Shown: positions 16,839-26,273 of the stretch, in pieces
Layout: each line of letters begins with the position of its first letter
How positions within the stretch are numbered: the first letter of the stretch is position 1
Assembly: GCA_040385245.1 (NCBI GenBank)
Contig: JAZKHT010000009.1
Location: 62,001-126,000 of the forward strand
Direction of reading: 5' to 3'
DNA length: 64,000 bases
Source: JAZKHT01 sp040385245
GTDB taxonomy: Bacteria > Pseudomonadota > Alphaproteobacteria > Rhodobacterales > Rhodobacteraceae
Notes under the pieces: model-generated
Told to the model about the DNA's origin: nothing
Database searches by the model: none
Seen by the model: the letters and a program-made list of their open reading frames with translations, nothing else
Translations under genes and position numbers: made by a program

Positions 16839-17252
16839 TCAATCCGGGATAACGGCGGTTGCATCGATTTCCACCAGCCAGTCGGGGCGCGCCAAGGCGG
16901 TGACCACCACGCCGGTCGACACCGGATGCACGCCCTTGATGTATTCGCCCATCGTGCGATAGACCGCTTCGCGGTGGCGGACGTCGGTCAGATAGACCAC
17001 GACCTTGCACAGATGATCCATTGAGCCGCCGCACTCTTCTATCAGTTGGCGGATGTTCTGCATCACCTTGTGGGTCTGTTCGACCGGGTCATGGCTGTTG
17101 ATGTTGGCGGCGGTGTCCAGATCCTGCGGGCACTGGCCGCGCAAGAAGATGGTCGTGCCACGCGCGACGACCGCCTGGCACAGGTCATTGTCCAGCTTTT
17201 GTTCGGGGTAGGTGTCTTTGGTGTTGAACTTGCGGTGGCGGGTATGGGCCAT
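16839..17252 (-). CDS. RidA/YjgF/UK114 family protein
   Basis: 137 residues. The C-terminal LARPDWLVEIDATAVI has the Arg and acidic residue of the RidA ligand pocket; CGGSMDHLCKVVVYLTD is the usual central segment. Archetypal RidA hydrolyses reactive enamine/imine intermediates to ketoacids and ammonia; many paralogues serve in degradation clusters. Gene order Rieske oxygenase, RidA, DUF1028 on one strand suggests a shared catabolic route in which oxygenation of a nitrogenous compound yields an imine, but this is inference. Confidence 0.9.
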   Translation of the reverse strand: MAHTRHRKFNTKDTYPEQKLDNDLCQAVVARGTTIFLRGQCPQDLDTAANINSHDPVEQTHKVMQNIRQLIEECGGSMDHLCKVVVYLTDVRHREAVYRTMGEYIKGVHPVSTGVVVTALARPDWLVEIDATAVIPD

Positions 17253-17312
17253 GGTTTCCCTTTGGGCATCGGTGGGTCGGTTGATGGCAGGCGTCTGGCT
17301 GTGCTGCCTGTG

Positions 17313-18464
17313 TTAGGCCACGGGGATGCGGCTGGCGATATAGGTCGCGAATTCGAAATTCGGCCGCTCCAGATGGCTGAGGGGGCCGGGTGACGACATC
17401 GCGGCAGTCAGACCCCGATAGACCTTTTCGGTGCAGCCCTTGTCTTCGATGTTCACATCATCAAGGAGCGCCTTGACGGTGGCCAGATGCTGTGCGGCAT
17501 CCGGGTCGGCGATCCAGTCGGCGGACATGCCGCCGCCGTACAGCACCTTGACATGGCCTGGACCATCGGGCGTCAGGCAGAGATACCAGAAATAGCCCGG
17601 CGTCAGCGTGATCAGCAGTGCCGGATACACCGCCAGCAACCAGGTGACACGCCGCTGGTCCCCCGTCAGCGTGGTGTTGGACGGATGCGCAAGGGACAGC
17701 GGCACGGTGTCGTTCTTGACGATCCAGTGGTAGTTGAACGCCTCTGACCCCTCAGGGCAGGTCATCTGGTTCAGGTCAACCGACCCGCCGATGGTACCGC
17801 CATGACAGGCCGGCAGGTGATAGGATTCCATGAAATTCTCGGCCAGCACCTTCCAGTTGGTGGCCCAGCGGAATTCTTCGCGGAAGGTTTCGGTGTAGGT
17901 CGCCATGTCGAGATAGCCGACAAGGTCTTCGACCCCTTTCAACCGCGCAAAAGGATCGGCTGCGTCGGGGTTCAGCGTCACCAGAATCCAGCCCAGCCAG
18001 TTCTCGACGCGCACCTTCGGCAGGGCGATCTGATCCTTGCAGAACCCTTCGTTCAGGGTCATCGCGGGCGCGCCGCGCAAGGAGCCGTCAAGGTTGTAGG
18101 TCCAGGCGTGGTAAGGGCAGACGATGGACCGGACGTGGCCGCGCCCTTCCAGCAGGGTGGACATGCGGTGCCGGCAGACGTTCGACAGGCCGCGCAAGCT
18201 GCCGTCACGGTCACGCAGGATGATGATCGGCTCGCCCGCGATTTCCATCGTCAGATAGTCGCCGGGGTTGGGCAACGCATCAGCGCGGCCCGCTGACAGC
18301 CAATCCTTGGCAAAAATATGGGTCAGCTCCTGTTCGGCAAAGTCGGCCGAGGTATAGACCGATTTCGGCATGGCCCGCGCCTGGTTGAAGGGGACCGACA
18401 CATTCGCTCGCAACTCCTGCGCGGGGGACATTTCGGGGGTCATGGCAGGATCGTGGCGGGTCAT
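17313..18464 (-). CDS. Rieske non-heme iron oxygenase, alpha subunit
   Basis: 383 residues. The Rieske 2Fe-2S motif is CRH, about 17 residues, then CPYH. The mononuclear iron site is visible in ENFMESYHLPACH, with a further Asp expected late in the chain. The overall form resembles single-component-type alpha subunits such as glycine-betaine, carnitine or stachydrine oxygenases and aromatic ring hydroxylases. A separate reductase is needed and none lies nearby. Start 18464 has AAAGG seven bases upstream; an in-frame start at 18512 is less likely. The substrate cannot be read from the sequence. Confidence 0.87.
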   Translation of the reverse strand: MTRHDPAMTPEMSPAQELRANVSVPFNQARAMPKSVYTSADFAEQELTHIFAKDWLSAGRADALPNPGDYLTMEIAGEPIIILRDRDGSLRGLSNVCRHRMSTLLEGRGHVRSIVCPYHAWTYNLDGSLRGAPAMTLNEGFCKDQIALPKVRVENWLGWILVTLNPDAADPFARLKGVEDLVGYLDMATYTETFREEFRWATNWKVLAENFMESYHLPACHGGTIGGSVDLNQMTCPEGSEAFNYHWIVKNDTVPLSLAHPSNTTLTGDQRRVTWLLAVYPALLITLTPGYFWYLCLTPDGPGHVKVLYGGGMSADWIADPDAAQHLATVKALLDDVNIEDKGCTEKVYRGLTAAMSSPGPLSHLERPNFEFATYIASRIPVA

Positions 18465-18565
18465 GAAGCGGCCTTTGCGAGGGAACGAACGCTGCGACAG
18501 ACTGTCAGGCATCGGGCGGCGGGGGCAAGCACAATGTCCAAGATCACTGATTAGCCTGCGCCTAA

Positions 18566-19501
18566 TCAGTCACCGCCGCCAGCCAGAATAAGATCGGCCA
18601 ACCGTCGCGCAACGGGGGTCAGCACGGCACCCGTGCGCGTGATCAGGCCAAAGGGATCGACCACGATGCCCAGATCGACGGGCAAGATCACATAAGGCGC
18701 ATCCGCCGCTGTGGCGAACCGCAGGGCCACGGCGCGGGCCAAGGGGGCGATGGCATTGGACTGCTGCACCAGCGCCAGCGTCAACAGAAACGACGCCGTG
18801 GCCAGCCGCTGCGGCGGTTGCGGCAGGCCAAGCGCGCGCAGGCGCTGCGTCACGGCGCGGGTCAAGACCGCCTCGGGCCCAGGCATGACCCAGTCGTAGG
18901 ACATCATCTCCTGCGGGTCGATCTGGGCGGCTTGGGCCAGACGGTGGCCCCGCCGGGCGATCAGCGACACAGGCTCGTCGCCGATAGGGGCGGACAGGGT
19001 CAGTTCGGACTCCAACCCCGGCGGCGCGCGGCCCAGGACAAAGTCGATGCGCCCCGACAGCAATTGCTGCACCAATATGTCGGACGGGCTGACGATCACC
19101 TCGGTCGTGACATCGGGCAGCGCAAGGCGCGCGGTGCGCAGGGCGGGCAAGACGCGGTCCAGCGCCGGACCTGTCACCGAACCGATCCGCACATGACCGC
19201 GCCCGCCGCCTGCGATTTCCGTCATTTCCCGATCCGCATCGCGCAATTCGCGCAGGACGCGGGTGGCACGGCGGGCCAGGGCCTGCCCCATCGGGGTCAG
19301 TGCTATGCCGCGCCCAGTGCGGTGATGCACGGATTGGCCGCTGATCCGCTCCACCTCGGCCAAAAGGCGCGACGCGGCGGGTTGGGCAATGCCCAGCCGT
19401 TCGGCCGACAGCCCGATCTGCCCGGTGTCAGCCAGCGCCGCCATCAACCGCAGATGGCTGAGTTTAAGCCCACGGCGCAGAAGGGTATCCGAGTCAGGCA
19501 T
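18566..19501 (-). CDS. gbpR: LysR-family regulator, GbpR-like
   Basis: 311 residues with an N-terminal LysR HTH (LKLSHLRLMAALADTGQ, then GIAQPAASRLLAEVE) and an effector domain. It is divergent from a ChvE-type sugar-binding protein gene. In Agrobacterium the LysR protein GbpR sits beside chvE and controls it in response to galactose and arabinose; the same arrangement here is the reason for the symbol. It also could be a closely related pentose regulator. Confidence 0.75.
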   Translation of the reverse strand: MPDSDTLLRRGLKLSHLRLMAALADTGQIGLSAERLGIAQPAASRLLAEVERISGQSVHHRTGRGIALTPMGQALARRATRVLRELRDADREMTEIAGGGRGHVRIGSVTGPALDRVLPALRTARLALPDVTTEVIVSPSDILVQQLLSGRIDFVLGRAPPGLESELTLSAPIGDEPVSLIARRGHRLAQAAQIDPQEMMSYDWVMPGPEAVLTRAVTQRLRALGLPQPPQRLATASFLLTLALVQQSNAIAPLARAVALRFATAADAPYVILPVDLGIVVDPFGLITRTGAVLTPVARRLADLILAGGGD

Positions 19502-19644
19502 ATCATTTCAGCCATAGATATATCATTAAACATTCTTTGACGGATATGATCCGACATTGCAACTGTCCGCCCACGGCTTCGTCGGGGGAAAACCCGGCGA
19601 TCTGACCGGTCAAGGCCGCACGCCGTGCGGCGAGGGAGGATCAA
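19502..19644 (+). promoter_or_regulatory. Divergent gbpR-chvE promoter region with repeated TATCAT elements
   Basis: This 143-base spacer is clearly AT-rich at its left end. TATCAT occurs at 19501 and 19521, and a related inverted ATATGAT at 19544-19550. This spacing is compatible with a LysR binding region overlapping the gbpR start. A TTGACG hexamer at 19537 could be a -35 element for chvE, but no convincing -10 follows. The chvE ribosome site GGGAGG is just before 19645. Confidence 0.4.
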
Positions 19645-20709
19645 ATGAATCTCATGAAGAAGGCGCTGACGGCGCTGGCCGCTTCTGCCATGCTCGCCGT
19701 ACCGGCACTGGCGCAGGACAAGGGCACCATCGGCATCGCCATGCCGACGCAATCTTCGGCCCGCTGGATTTCGGACGGCCAGTCGATGGTCGAACAGTTT
19801 ACCGCCGCAGGCTATGCCACCGATCTGCAATACGCCGAGGATGACATCCCCAACCAGTTGGCGCAGATCGAGAACATGATCACCAAGGGCGTCAATGTCC
19901 TGGTCATCGCGGCCATCGACGGCACCACCCTGTCGAACGCGCTGGAAAACGCGGCGGCGTCGGGCATCAAGGTCATCGCCTATGACCGCCTGATCCGTGA
20001 TAGTGGCAATGTCGATTATTACGCCACCTTCGACAACTTCAAGGTCGGTGTGCAGCAGGCGGAATCGCTTGTCGCTGGTCTGAAAGAGCGTTTCCCGGAT
20101 GCAAAGCCGTGGAACGTCGAACTGTTCGGCGGCAGCCCGGACGACAACAACGCCTTCTTCTTCTACGACGGCGCGATGTCGGTGCTGCAACCGATGATCG
20201 ACGCGGGCGATATCGTGATCCAGTCCGGTCAGGTCGGCATGGATGTGGTTGGCACGTTGCGTTGGGATGGGGCAGTTGCCCAAGCCCGCATGGACAACCT
20301 GTTGTCCGCCAACTACGGCGACAAGCAACTGCATGGCGCGCTGTCGCCCTATGACGGGCTGTCGATCGGGATTTTGTCGTCGGTCAAGGGCGTGGGCTAC
20401 GGGTCGGGCGACCTGCCGATGCCGATCGTCACGGGTCAGGATGCCGAAGTGCCGTCGGTCAAGTCGATGATTGCGGGCGAGCAGTATTCGACCGTGTTCA
20501 AGGACACCCGCACGCTGGCCGGTGTGACCGTCAAGATGGTCGATGCCATCCTGTCGGGCGGAGAGCCAGAGATCAACGACACCAGCACCTATGACAACGG
20601 CGTCAAGGTTGTGCCGTCCTATTTGCTGGAGCCGGTTTCGGTGAACCTGTCCAACTATGAAGAAGTTCTGGTGGGTTCGGGCTACTATACCGCCGATCAG
20701 CTGAAGTGA
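19645..20709 (+). CDS. chvE: ChvE-type multiple-sugar periplasmic binding protein
   Basis: 354 residues with a signal peptide ending near ALAQ (about residue 23). The mature protein starts [23 protein letters not shown] and continues with [31 protein letters not shown] and [20 protein letters not shown], which together are diagnostic of ChvE. ChvE binds galactose, arabinose, glucose and related aldoses and feeds the GguAB importer. A stem-loop after the stop separates it from gguA, a common device for making more binding protein than transporter. Confidence 0.92.
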   Translation: MNLMKKALTALAASAMLAVPALAQDKGTIGIAMPTQSSARWISDGQSMVEQFTAAGYATDLQYAEDDIPNQLAQIENMITKGVNVLVIAAIDGTTLSNALENAAASGIKVIAYDRLIRDSGNVDYYATFDNFKVGVQQAESLVAGLKERFPDAKPWNVELFGGSPDDNNAFFFYDGAMSVLQPMIDAGDIVIQSGQVGMDVVGTLRWDGAVAQARMDNLLSANYGDKQLHGALSPYDGLSIGILSSVKGVGYGSGDLPMPIVTGQDAEVPSVKSMIAGEQYSTVFKDTRTLAGVTVKMVDAILSGGEPEINDTSTYDNGVKVVPSYLLEPVSVNLSNYEEVLVGSGYYTADQLK

Positions 20710-20718
20710 TCAAAGACC

Positions 20719-20744
20719 GGTCCCGCCGCCACGGTGGCGGGGCC
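20719..20744 (+). terminator. Stem-loop between chvE and gguA (transcript stabiliser/partial terminator)
   Basis: GGTCCCGCC (20719-20727) pairs with GGCGGGGCC (20736-20744) across an 8-base loop, with one G-T pair. No T-run follows, so 3'-end protection or partial attenuation is more likely than full termination. Confidence 0.55.
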
Positions 20745-20764
20745 ACGTCAAAAGGGGGGATCGC

Positions 20765-22294
20765 ATGACGACGCTGCTGGAAATGCGGGGGATCAGCAAG
20801 GTCTTCCCGGGCGTGCGCGCGCTGGACCACGTCAATCTGACGGTGGAAGCGGGTGAGATCCACGCGATCTGCGGTGAAAACGGGGCCGGGAAATCTACCC
20901 TGATGAAGGTGCTGTCGGGCATCTATCCCCACGGCAGCTATGACGGCGACATCTTCTATGACGGCCAGCCCCTGGCCAACCGGTCCATCTCGGACTCGGA
21001 AAAGAAGGGGATCATCATCATCCATCAGGAACTGGCGCTGGTGCCTTTGCTGTCGATTGCCGAAAACCTGTTTCTGGGCAACGAGGTGGCAAAGGGCGGC
21101 GTGATCAATTGGCCGGACACCTTTCAGCGCACCGAGGCGCTGTTGAAGAAGGTCGGTCTGTTTGACCCGCCTGCGACCAAGGTAGAAAAGCTGGGCGTCG
21201 GCAAACAGCAACTGATCGAGATCGCCAAGGCGCTGGCCAAAGACGTGCGGCTGCTGATTCTGGATGAACCCACCGCCGCCTTGCAGGAAAACGACAGTCA
21301 AAAGCTGCTGGACCTGTTGCTGGAGCTAAAGGCGCAGGGCATAACCTCGATCCTGATATCCCACAAGCTGAACGAAATTTCCCGCGTTGCCGACCGCATC
21401 ACCATCCTGCGCGACGGGGCGACGGTGTCGACGCTGAACGCCGCCGATATTTCCGAAGAACGCATCATCCGGGACATGGTCGGGCGCGACATGGCGCATC
21501 GCTATCCTGATCGCGACCCGCACCTGGGCGAGGTGTTGCTGGACGTGGCGAACTGGAATGTCTGGCACCCAGAACAGCAGGGCCGCCAGATGATCCGCGA
21601 CGTGTCCTTTCACGTCCGCAAGGGCGAGATCGTGGGCATCGCCGGCCTGATGGGCGCGGGGCGCACCGAACTTGCCATGAGCCTGTTTGGCTATTCCTAC
21701 GGGCGCAACATCAGTGGCACCCTGCGCATCGGCGGCAAGGTCGTTGACACGTCAACCGTGGCCAAGGCCATTGACGCGGGCCTTGCCTATGTGACCGAGG
21801 ACCGCAAGGCGCTGGGTCTGGTGCTGGAAGAACCCATCCTGCGCAACATCACGCTGGCCAATCTGGCGGGCGTGTCAAAGCGGGGCGTGCTGTCCAAGGG
21901 GCGCGAACAGCAGGTGGCCGAAGGCTATCGCCGCGCGATGTCGATCCGCACGCCAAGCGTTTTTCAAAAGGTGGTCAACCTGTCGGGCGGCAATCAGCAA
22001 AAGGTCGTGCTGTCCAAATGGCTGTTCGCCGATCCGCAGGTTCTGATTCTGGACGAACCCACGCGCGGCATCGACGTTGGCGCGAAATTCGAGATTTATA
22101 CGATCATGAACGATCTGGCCGCCCAAGGCCGGGGCGTTGTGATGATCAGCTCTGAAATGCCCGAACTGTTGGGCATGTGCGACCGCATCTATGTAGTGAA
22201 CGAAGGCCGGATCATGGGCGAATTGTCCCGGGCCGAGGCCAGTCAGGAACGGATCATGGGGCTGATCCTGAAACAGCAAGGAAAGGTGGCGTGA
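20765..22294 (+). CDS. gguA: Sugar ABC transporter ATPase GguA (two ABC domains)
   Basis: 509 residues with two ATP-binding cassettes. The first has Walker [10 protein letters not shown], a Q-loop region, signature-like [13 protein letters not shown] and [11 protein letters not shown]. The second has the degenerate Walker A LMGAGRTE, signature [15 protein letters not shown] and [11 protein letters not shown]. This is the MglA/XylG/GguA sugar-importer type. It pairs with the permease encoded next (TGATG overlap) and ChvE upstream. Confidence 0.92.
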   Translation: MTTLLEMRGISKVFPGVRALDHVNLTVEAGEIHAICGENGAGKSTLMKVLSGIYPHGSYDGDIFYDGQPLANRSISDSEKKGIIIIHQELALVPLLSIAENLFLGNEVAKGGVINWPDTFQRTEALLKKVGLFDPPATKVEKLGVGKQQLIEIAKALAKDVRLLILDEPTAALQENDSQKLLDLLLELKAQGITSILISHKLNEISRVADRITILRDGATVSTLNAADISEERIIRDMVGRDMAHRYPDRDPHLGEVLLDVANWNVWHPEQQGRQMIRDVSFHVRKGEIVGIAGLMGAGRTELAMSLFGYSYGRNISGTLRIGGKVVDTSTVAKAIDAGLAYVTEDRKALGLVLEEPILRNITLANLAGVSKRGVLSKGREQQVAEGYRRAMSIRTPSVFQKVVNLSGGNQQKVVLSKWLFADPQVLILDEPTRGIDVGAKFEIYTIMNDLAAQGRGVVMISSEMPELLGMCDRIYVVNEGRIMGELSRAEASQERIMGLILKQQGKVA

Positions 22295-23520
22295 TGGCCG
22301 AAACGACTTCAGCCGCGAGCGGCAAGGGCCTGGGCGCGCATCTGGGCGGGCATCTGCGCGAAAACGGCATGATTATTGCGCTGGTGGCCATCGTGGTCTT
22401 TTTCCTGATCATGGTGCGGCTGCGTGAAGGTGTCGATTTCCTGTCGGCGCAGAACATCACCAATCTGTTCCTCCAAAACTCGTATGTCATCATCATGGCG
22501 CTGGGGATGCTGCTGGTGATCGTCGCCGGGCATATCGACCTGTCCATCGGGTCGGTCGTGGGGTTCACCGGGGCGGTGGCGGCGGTGCTGTCGGTAAACA
22601 TGGATTGGCCAGTCTGGGCCGTTATCCCGACCTGCCTGTTCGTCGGGCTGCTGATCGGTGCGGCGCAAGGGTATTGGATTGCCTATTGGCGCATCCCGTC
22701 GTTCATCGTGACGCTGGCGGGGATGCTGGTCTTTCGCGGCCTGACGCTGTGGTTGCTGAACGGCCAGAACGTCGGCCCGTTCCCCAAGTCGTTTCAGTCG
22801 CTGTCCACCGGGTTCATCCCGGATATTCCCGCCCTTGGCGATGCGATACGCGGCGCGCTTGCGGTTGAACGGCTGAACACCGCGGCGCTGTTGATCGTCT
22901 GCGTTGTTGCCATTGCAATCCTGTGGTTGGGCTGGCGCGCCCGCGCCCGGGATGCCGAGTTTGGCATCGCACAGGAACCCATGGCGATCTTTGTGATCCG
23001 CAACGCCGTGGTCACGCTGGCGCTGCTGTTTGTCGGCTACAAACTGGCCAGCTTTCGCGGCTTGCCGAACGTGGTGATCGTGCTGGGCCTGTTGACGGTG
23101 CTGTATGCCTTTTTCACCGAAAACACCACGACGGGGCGGCGCATCTATGCCTTGGGCGGCAACGAAAAGGCCGCGCGCCTGTCGGGGATCAAGACCGACC
23201 GGCTGGTGTTCCTGACGTTCTGCAACATGGGCGTGCTTGCCGCATTGGCGGGCATGATCGTGGCCGCGCGGTTGAATTCGTCCACCCCCAAGGCGGGTGC
23301 CGGGTTCGAGTTGGACGTGATCGCCGCCGTGTTCATCGGGGGCGCGTCGATGTCGGGCGGGGTCGGCAAGATCATCGGCGTTGTCGTCGGCGCGCTGATC
23401 ATGGGGGTGATGAACAACGGCATGTCGATCATGGGCATCGGCATTGATTACCAGCAGGTGATCAAGGGGCTGGTGCTGCTGGCGGCGGTGATTTTCGATG
23501 TCTACAACAAGAACAAGTAA
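22294..23520 (+). CDS. gguB: Sugar ABC transporter permease GguB
   Basis: A 408-residue, strongly hydrophobic inner-membrane permease of the RbsC/XylH/GguB type. GHIDLSIGSVVG near the start and the later AVFIGGASMSGGVGKIIGVVVGALIMG are family signatures. ATG at 22294 overlaps the gguA stop. It forms the translocation pore for sugars delivered by ChvE. Confidence 0.92.
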   Translation: MAETTSAASGKGLGAHLGGHLRENGMIIALVAIVVFFLIMVRLREGVDFLSAQNITNLFLQNSYVIIMALGMLLVIVAGHIDLSIGSVVGFTGAVAAVLSVNMDWPVWAVIPTCLFVGLLIGAAQGYWIAYWRIPSFIVTLAGMLVFRGLTLWLLNGQNVGPFPKSFQSLSTGFIPDIPALGDAIRGALAVERLNTAALLIVCVVAIAILWLGWRARARDAEFGIAQEPMAIFVIRNAVVTLALLFVGYKLASFRGLPNVVIVLGLLTVLYAFFTENTTTGRRIYALGGNEKAARLSGIKTDRLVFLTFCNMGVLAALAGMIVAARLNSSTPKAGAGFELDVIAAVFIGGASMSGGVGKIIGVVVGALIMGVMNNGMSIMGIGIDYQQVIKGLVLLAAVIFDVYNKNK

Positions 23521-23529
23521 GGGACCGAC

Positions 23530-24519
23530 ATGCTGATCTCGCAAATCCTGCGCCCGGATGGCGGCGTGGCCGTCGTCATCCGCAACGGCACCGAGGCCGC
23601 GATTCTGCGCGGCACCGACAGCACCTATGCCCTTGCGACCGATGCCGCCACCTCGCGCCGCCCGCTGACCGCGCTGATTGCGGAACGCGGGTTGGGCGAG
23701 GCGGTCGATCTTCAGGCGCTGGCGGCTGCCGGTCGGATCACCCTGCCTGTCACCCACCCCGATCCGGCCCATCTCCACCTGACCGGCACCGGGCTGACGC
23801 ATCTGGGATCGGCGGCGGCGCGCGATGCAATGCACACCACGTTGCAATCGGACACGCTGTCGGACTCGATGAAGATGTTCCGGATGGGTCTTGAGGCTGG
23901 CCGCCCCGCAGCGGGCAGCGTCGGCGTGCAGCCCGAATGGTTCTACAAGGGCAACGGCACCACCGCCGTCGCCCCCGGGGCCCCCCTGACATCACCCGGC
24001 TTTGCGCTGGATGGCGGCGAAGAGCCTGAAATTGCAGGCATCTACATCATCGCCCCAGACACCACCCCCTGCCGCATCGGTTGGGCATTGGCGAACGAAT
24101 TTTCCGACCATGTGACAGAGCGGATAAATTATCTGTATCTGGCCCATTCCAAACTGCGCGAGGCGTCGTTCGGCCCGGAAATCCTGATCGGCGACCTGCC
24201 CGCCGATGTGCGTGGCACATCCCGCATCCGCCGGGATGGCGCGGTGATCTGGGAAAAGCCGTTTCTGAGCGGCGAGGCGAACATGTCCCACACCTTTGCC
24301 AATCTGGAACACCACCACTTCAAATACGACATCTTCCGCCGCCCCGGCGATCTGCATGTGCATATGTTCGGGACGGCCACGCTCAGCTTTGCCGATGGTG
24401 TTGCGACCCAACCCGGCGATATGTTCGAGATCGAGGCCGCACCCTTTGGCCTGCCGCTGCAAAATCCCCTTGCCGCCGCCCCTGCCCTTTCGGGTGCGGT
24501 TGCCGTCCTTGCCCTGTGA
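23530..24519 (+). CDS. gguC: GguC/AraD1-family protein (FAH fold)
   Basis: 329 residues. GEEPEIAGIYIIAPD and the C-terminal ANMSHTFANLEHHHFKYDIFRRPGDLHVHMFGTATLSFADG are typical of the GguC/AraD1 family. The fold is of the fumarylacetoacetate-hydrolase type. In this operon it sits just before the aldonate dehydratase, and AraD1 proteins are linked with conversion of 2-keto-3-deoxyarabinonate-type acids, so a dehydratase or hydrolase step in oxidative arabinose breakdown is likely. The exact reaction is not shown by the sequence. Confidence 0.82.
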   Translation: MLISQILRPDGGVAVVIRNGTEAAILRGTDSTYALATDAATSRRPLTALIAERGLGEAVDLQALAAAGRITLPVTHPDPAHLHLTGTGLTHLGSAAARDAMHTTLQSDTLSDSMKMFRMGLEAGRPAAGSVGVQPEWFYKGNGTTAVAPGAPLTSPGFALDGGEEPEIAGIYIIAPDTTPCRIGWALANEFSDHVTERINYLYLAHSKLREASFGPEILIGDLPADVRGTSRIRRDGAVIWEKPFLSGEANMSHTFANLEHHHFKYDIFRRPGDLHVHMFGTATLSFADGVATQPGDMFEIEAAPFGLPLQNPLAAAPALSGAVAVLAL

Positions 24520-24530
24520 AAGAGACCGAC

Positions 24531-26273
24531 ATGACCTTCAAACCCGCCGCCTGGCCCCGCAAACTGCGCTCGCAGGAATGGTTCGGCGGCACGTCCAAGG
24601 ATTCGATCTATCATCGCGGCTGGATGAAGAACCAAGGGTTCCCGCCCGATCTGTTTGACGGTCGCCCTGTCATCGGCATCCTGAACACCTGGTCGGAACT
24701 GACGCCCTGCAACGCGCATCTGAACGACCTTGCCCAGCGGGTGAAGAACGGCATCTACGAGGCGGGCGGCTTCCCGGTCGAGGTGCCGGTGTTTTCGGCG
24801 TCAGAATCCGCGTTCCGCCCCACCGCGATGATGTTCCGCAACCTTGCCGCCATGGCGGTCGAAGAGCAGATGCGCGGGCAGCCGATGGATGGCTGTGTGC
24901 TGCTGGTCGGCTGCGACAAGACCACGCCCAGCCTGCTGATGGCCGCCGCATCGACCGATCTGCCGTCGATCATCGTGACCGGCGGGCCGATGCTGAACGG
25001 ATACTACAAGAACGAACGCGTCGGGTCCGGCACCCACCTATGGAAATTTTCCGAAGCCGTGAAGGCCGGAGAGATGACCCGCGAAGAATTCGTCGAGGCC
25101 GAGGCGTCGATGTCCCGGTCGCCGGGGTCGTGCAACACCATGGGCACCGCCAGCACGATGGCGTCGATGGCCGAGGCGCTGGGGATGGCGCTGTCGGGCA
25201 ACGCGGCGATTCCGGCGGTCGACAGCCGCCGCCGTGTGATGGCGCAACTGACCGGGCGGCGCATCGTGCAGATGGTCAAGGATGACCTGAAACCGTCGGA
25301 CATCCTGACCAAACAGGCGTTTGAAAATGCCATCCGCACCAATGGCGCAATCGGCGGGTCCACCAATGCGGTGATCCATCTTCTGGCCATCGCAGGACGG
25401 GTCGGTGTCGATCTGACGCTGGACGACTGGGATCGCTGCGGGCGCGATGTGCCGACGATCGTCAACCTGATGCCATCGGGCAAATACCTGATGGAGGAAT
25501 TCTTTTACGCAGGCGGCCTGCCCGTCGTGATCAAACGCTTGGGCGAGGCGGGCCTGTTGCACAAGGACGCGCTGACGGTGTCGGGCACATCGATGTGGGA
25601 TCAGGTCAAGGATGTGGTGAACCACAACCCCGATGTGATCCTGCCCACCGACAAGGCGCTGACGCAATCTGGCGGCGTCGTCGTGGTCAAGGGCAACCTT
25701 GCCCCGAACGGTGCGGTGCTGAAACCATCTGCCGCCACCCCTGCGCTGATGACCCACCGGGGCCGCGCGGTCGTGTTCGAGGACATTGACGACTACAAGG
25801 CCAAGATCAACGACGAGGCGTTGGACATCGATGAGACCTGCGTGATGGTGCTGAAGAACTGCGGCCCAAAGGGTTATCCCGGTATGGCCGAGGTGGGAAA
25901 CATGGGCCTGCCGCCCAAGGTGTTGCGCAAGGGGATTACCGACATGGTGCGGATTTCTGACGCGCGGATGTCGGGCACGGCCTATGGCACGGTCTGCCTG
26001 CACACCTCGCCCGAGGCGGCTGCAGGTGGACCCTTGGCCGTCGTGCAGAATGGCGATTTCATCGAGCTTGACGTGCCGAACCGTCGCCTGCATCTGGATA
26101 TTTCCGATGCCGAACTGGCCGCACGATTGGCAGCATGGACCCCGCGCGTCACCCCGCCCGATGGGGGTTATGCCCGCCTGCACAGCCTGCATGTGATGGG
26201 GGCGGATACCGGCGCGGACCTTGATTTCCTGAAAGGCTGCCGTGGCGCGCCGGTCGGAAAGGACAGCCACTGA
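24531..26273 (+). CDS. IlvD/Edd-family aldonate dehydratase (L-arabinonate dehydratase type)
   Basis: 580 residues. Cluster-ligand and substrate segments are visible: SELTPCNAHL, LVGCDKTTP, SPGSCNTMGTASTM and the later MSGTAYGTV. The RSQEWFGGTSKDSIYHRGWMKNQG opening belongs to the pentonate/hexonate sub-branch rather than to IlvD of branched-chain synthesis. It converts an aldonate such as L-arabinonate to the 2-keto-3-deoxy acid. It follows gguC by 11 bases and its stop overlaps the dehydrogenase start (TGATG). Confidence 0.88.
   Translation: MTFKPAAWPRKLRSQEWFGGTSKDSIYHRGWMKNQGFPPDLFDGRPVIGILNTWSELTPCNAHLNDLAQRVKNGIYEAGGFPVEVPVFSASESAFRPTAMMFRNLAAMAVEEQMRGQPMDGCVLLVGCDKTTPSLLMAAASTDLPSIIVTGGPMLNGYYKNERVGSGTHLWKFSEAVKAGEMTREEFVEAEASMSRSPGSCNTMGTASTMASMAEALGMALSGNAAIPAVDSRRRVMAQLTGRRIVQMVKDDLKPSDILTKQAFENAIRTNGAIGGSTNAVIHLLAIAGRVGVDLTLDDWDRCGRDVPTIVNLMPSGKYLMEEFFYAGGLPVVIKRLGEAGLLHKDALTVSGTSMWDQVKDVVNHNPDVILPTDKALTQSGGVVVVKGNLAPNGAVLKPSAATPALMTHRGRAVVFEDIDDYKAKINDEALDIDETCVMVLKNCGPKGYPGMAEVGNMGLPPKVLRKGITDMVRISDARMSGTAYGTVCLHTSPEAAAGGPLAVVQNGDFIELDVPNRRLHLDISDAELAARLAAWTPRVTPPDGGYARLHSLHVMGADTGADLDFLKGCRGAPVGKDSH

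Noticed and set aside
22309..23847. 512-codon minus-strand frame opposite gguB
   Set aside because: Shadow frame with extreme Gln/His/Arg content; gguB on the other strand is clear.
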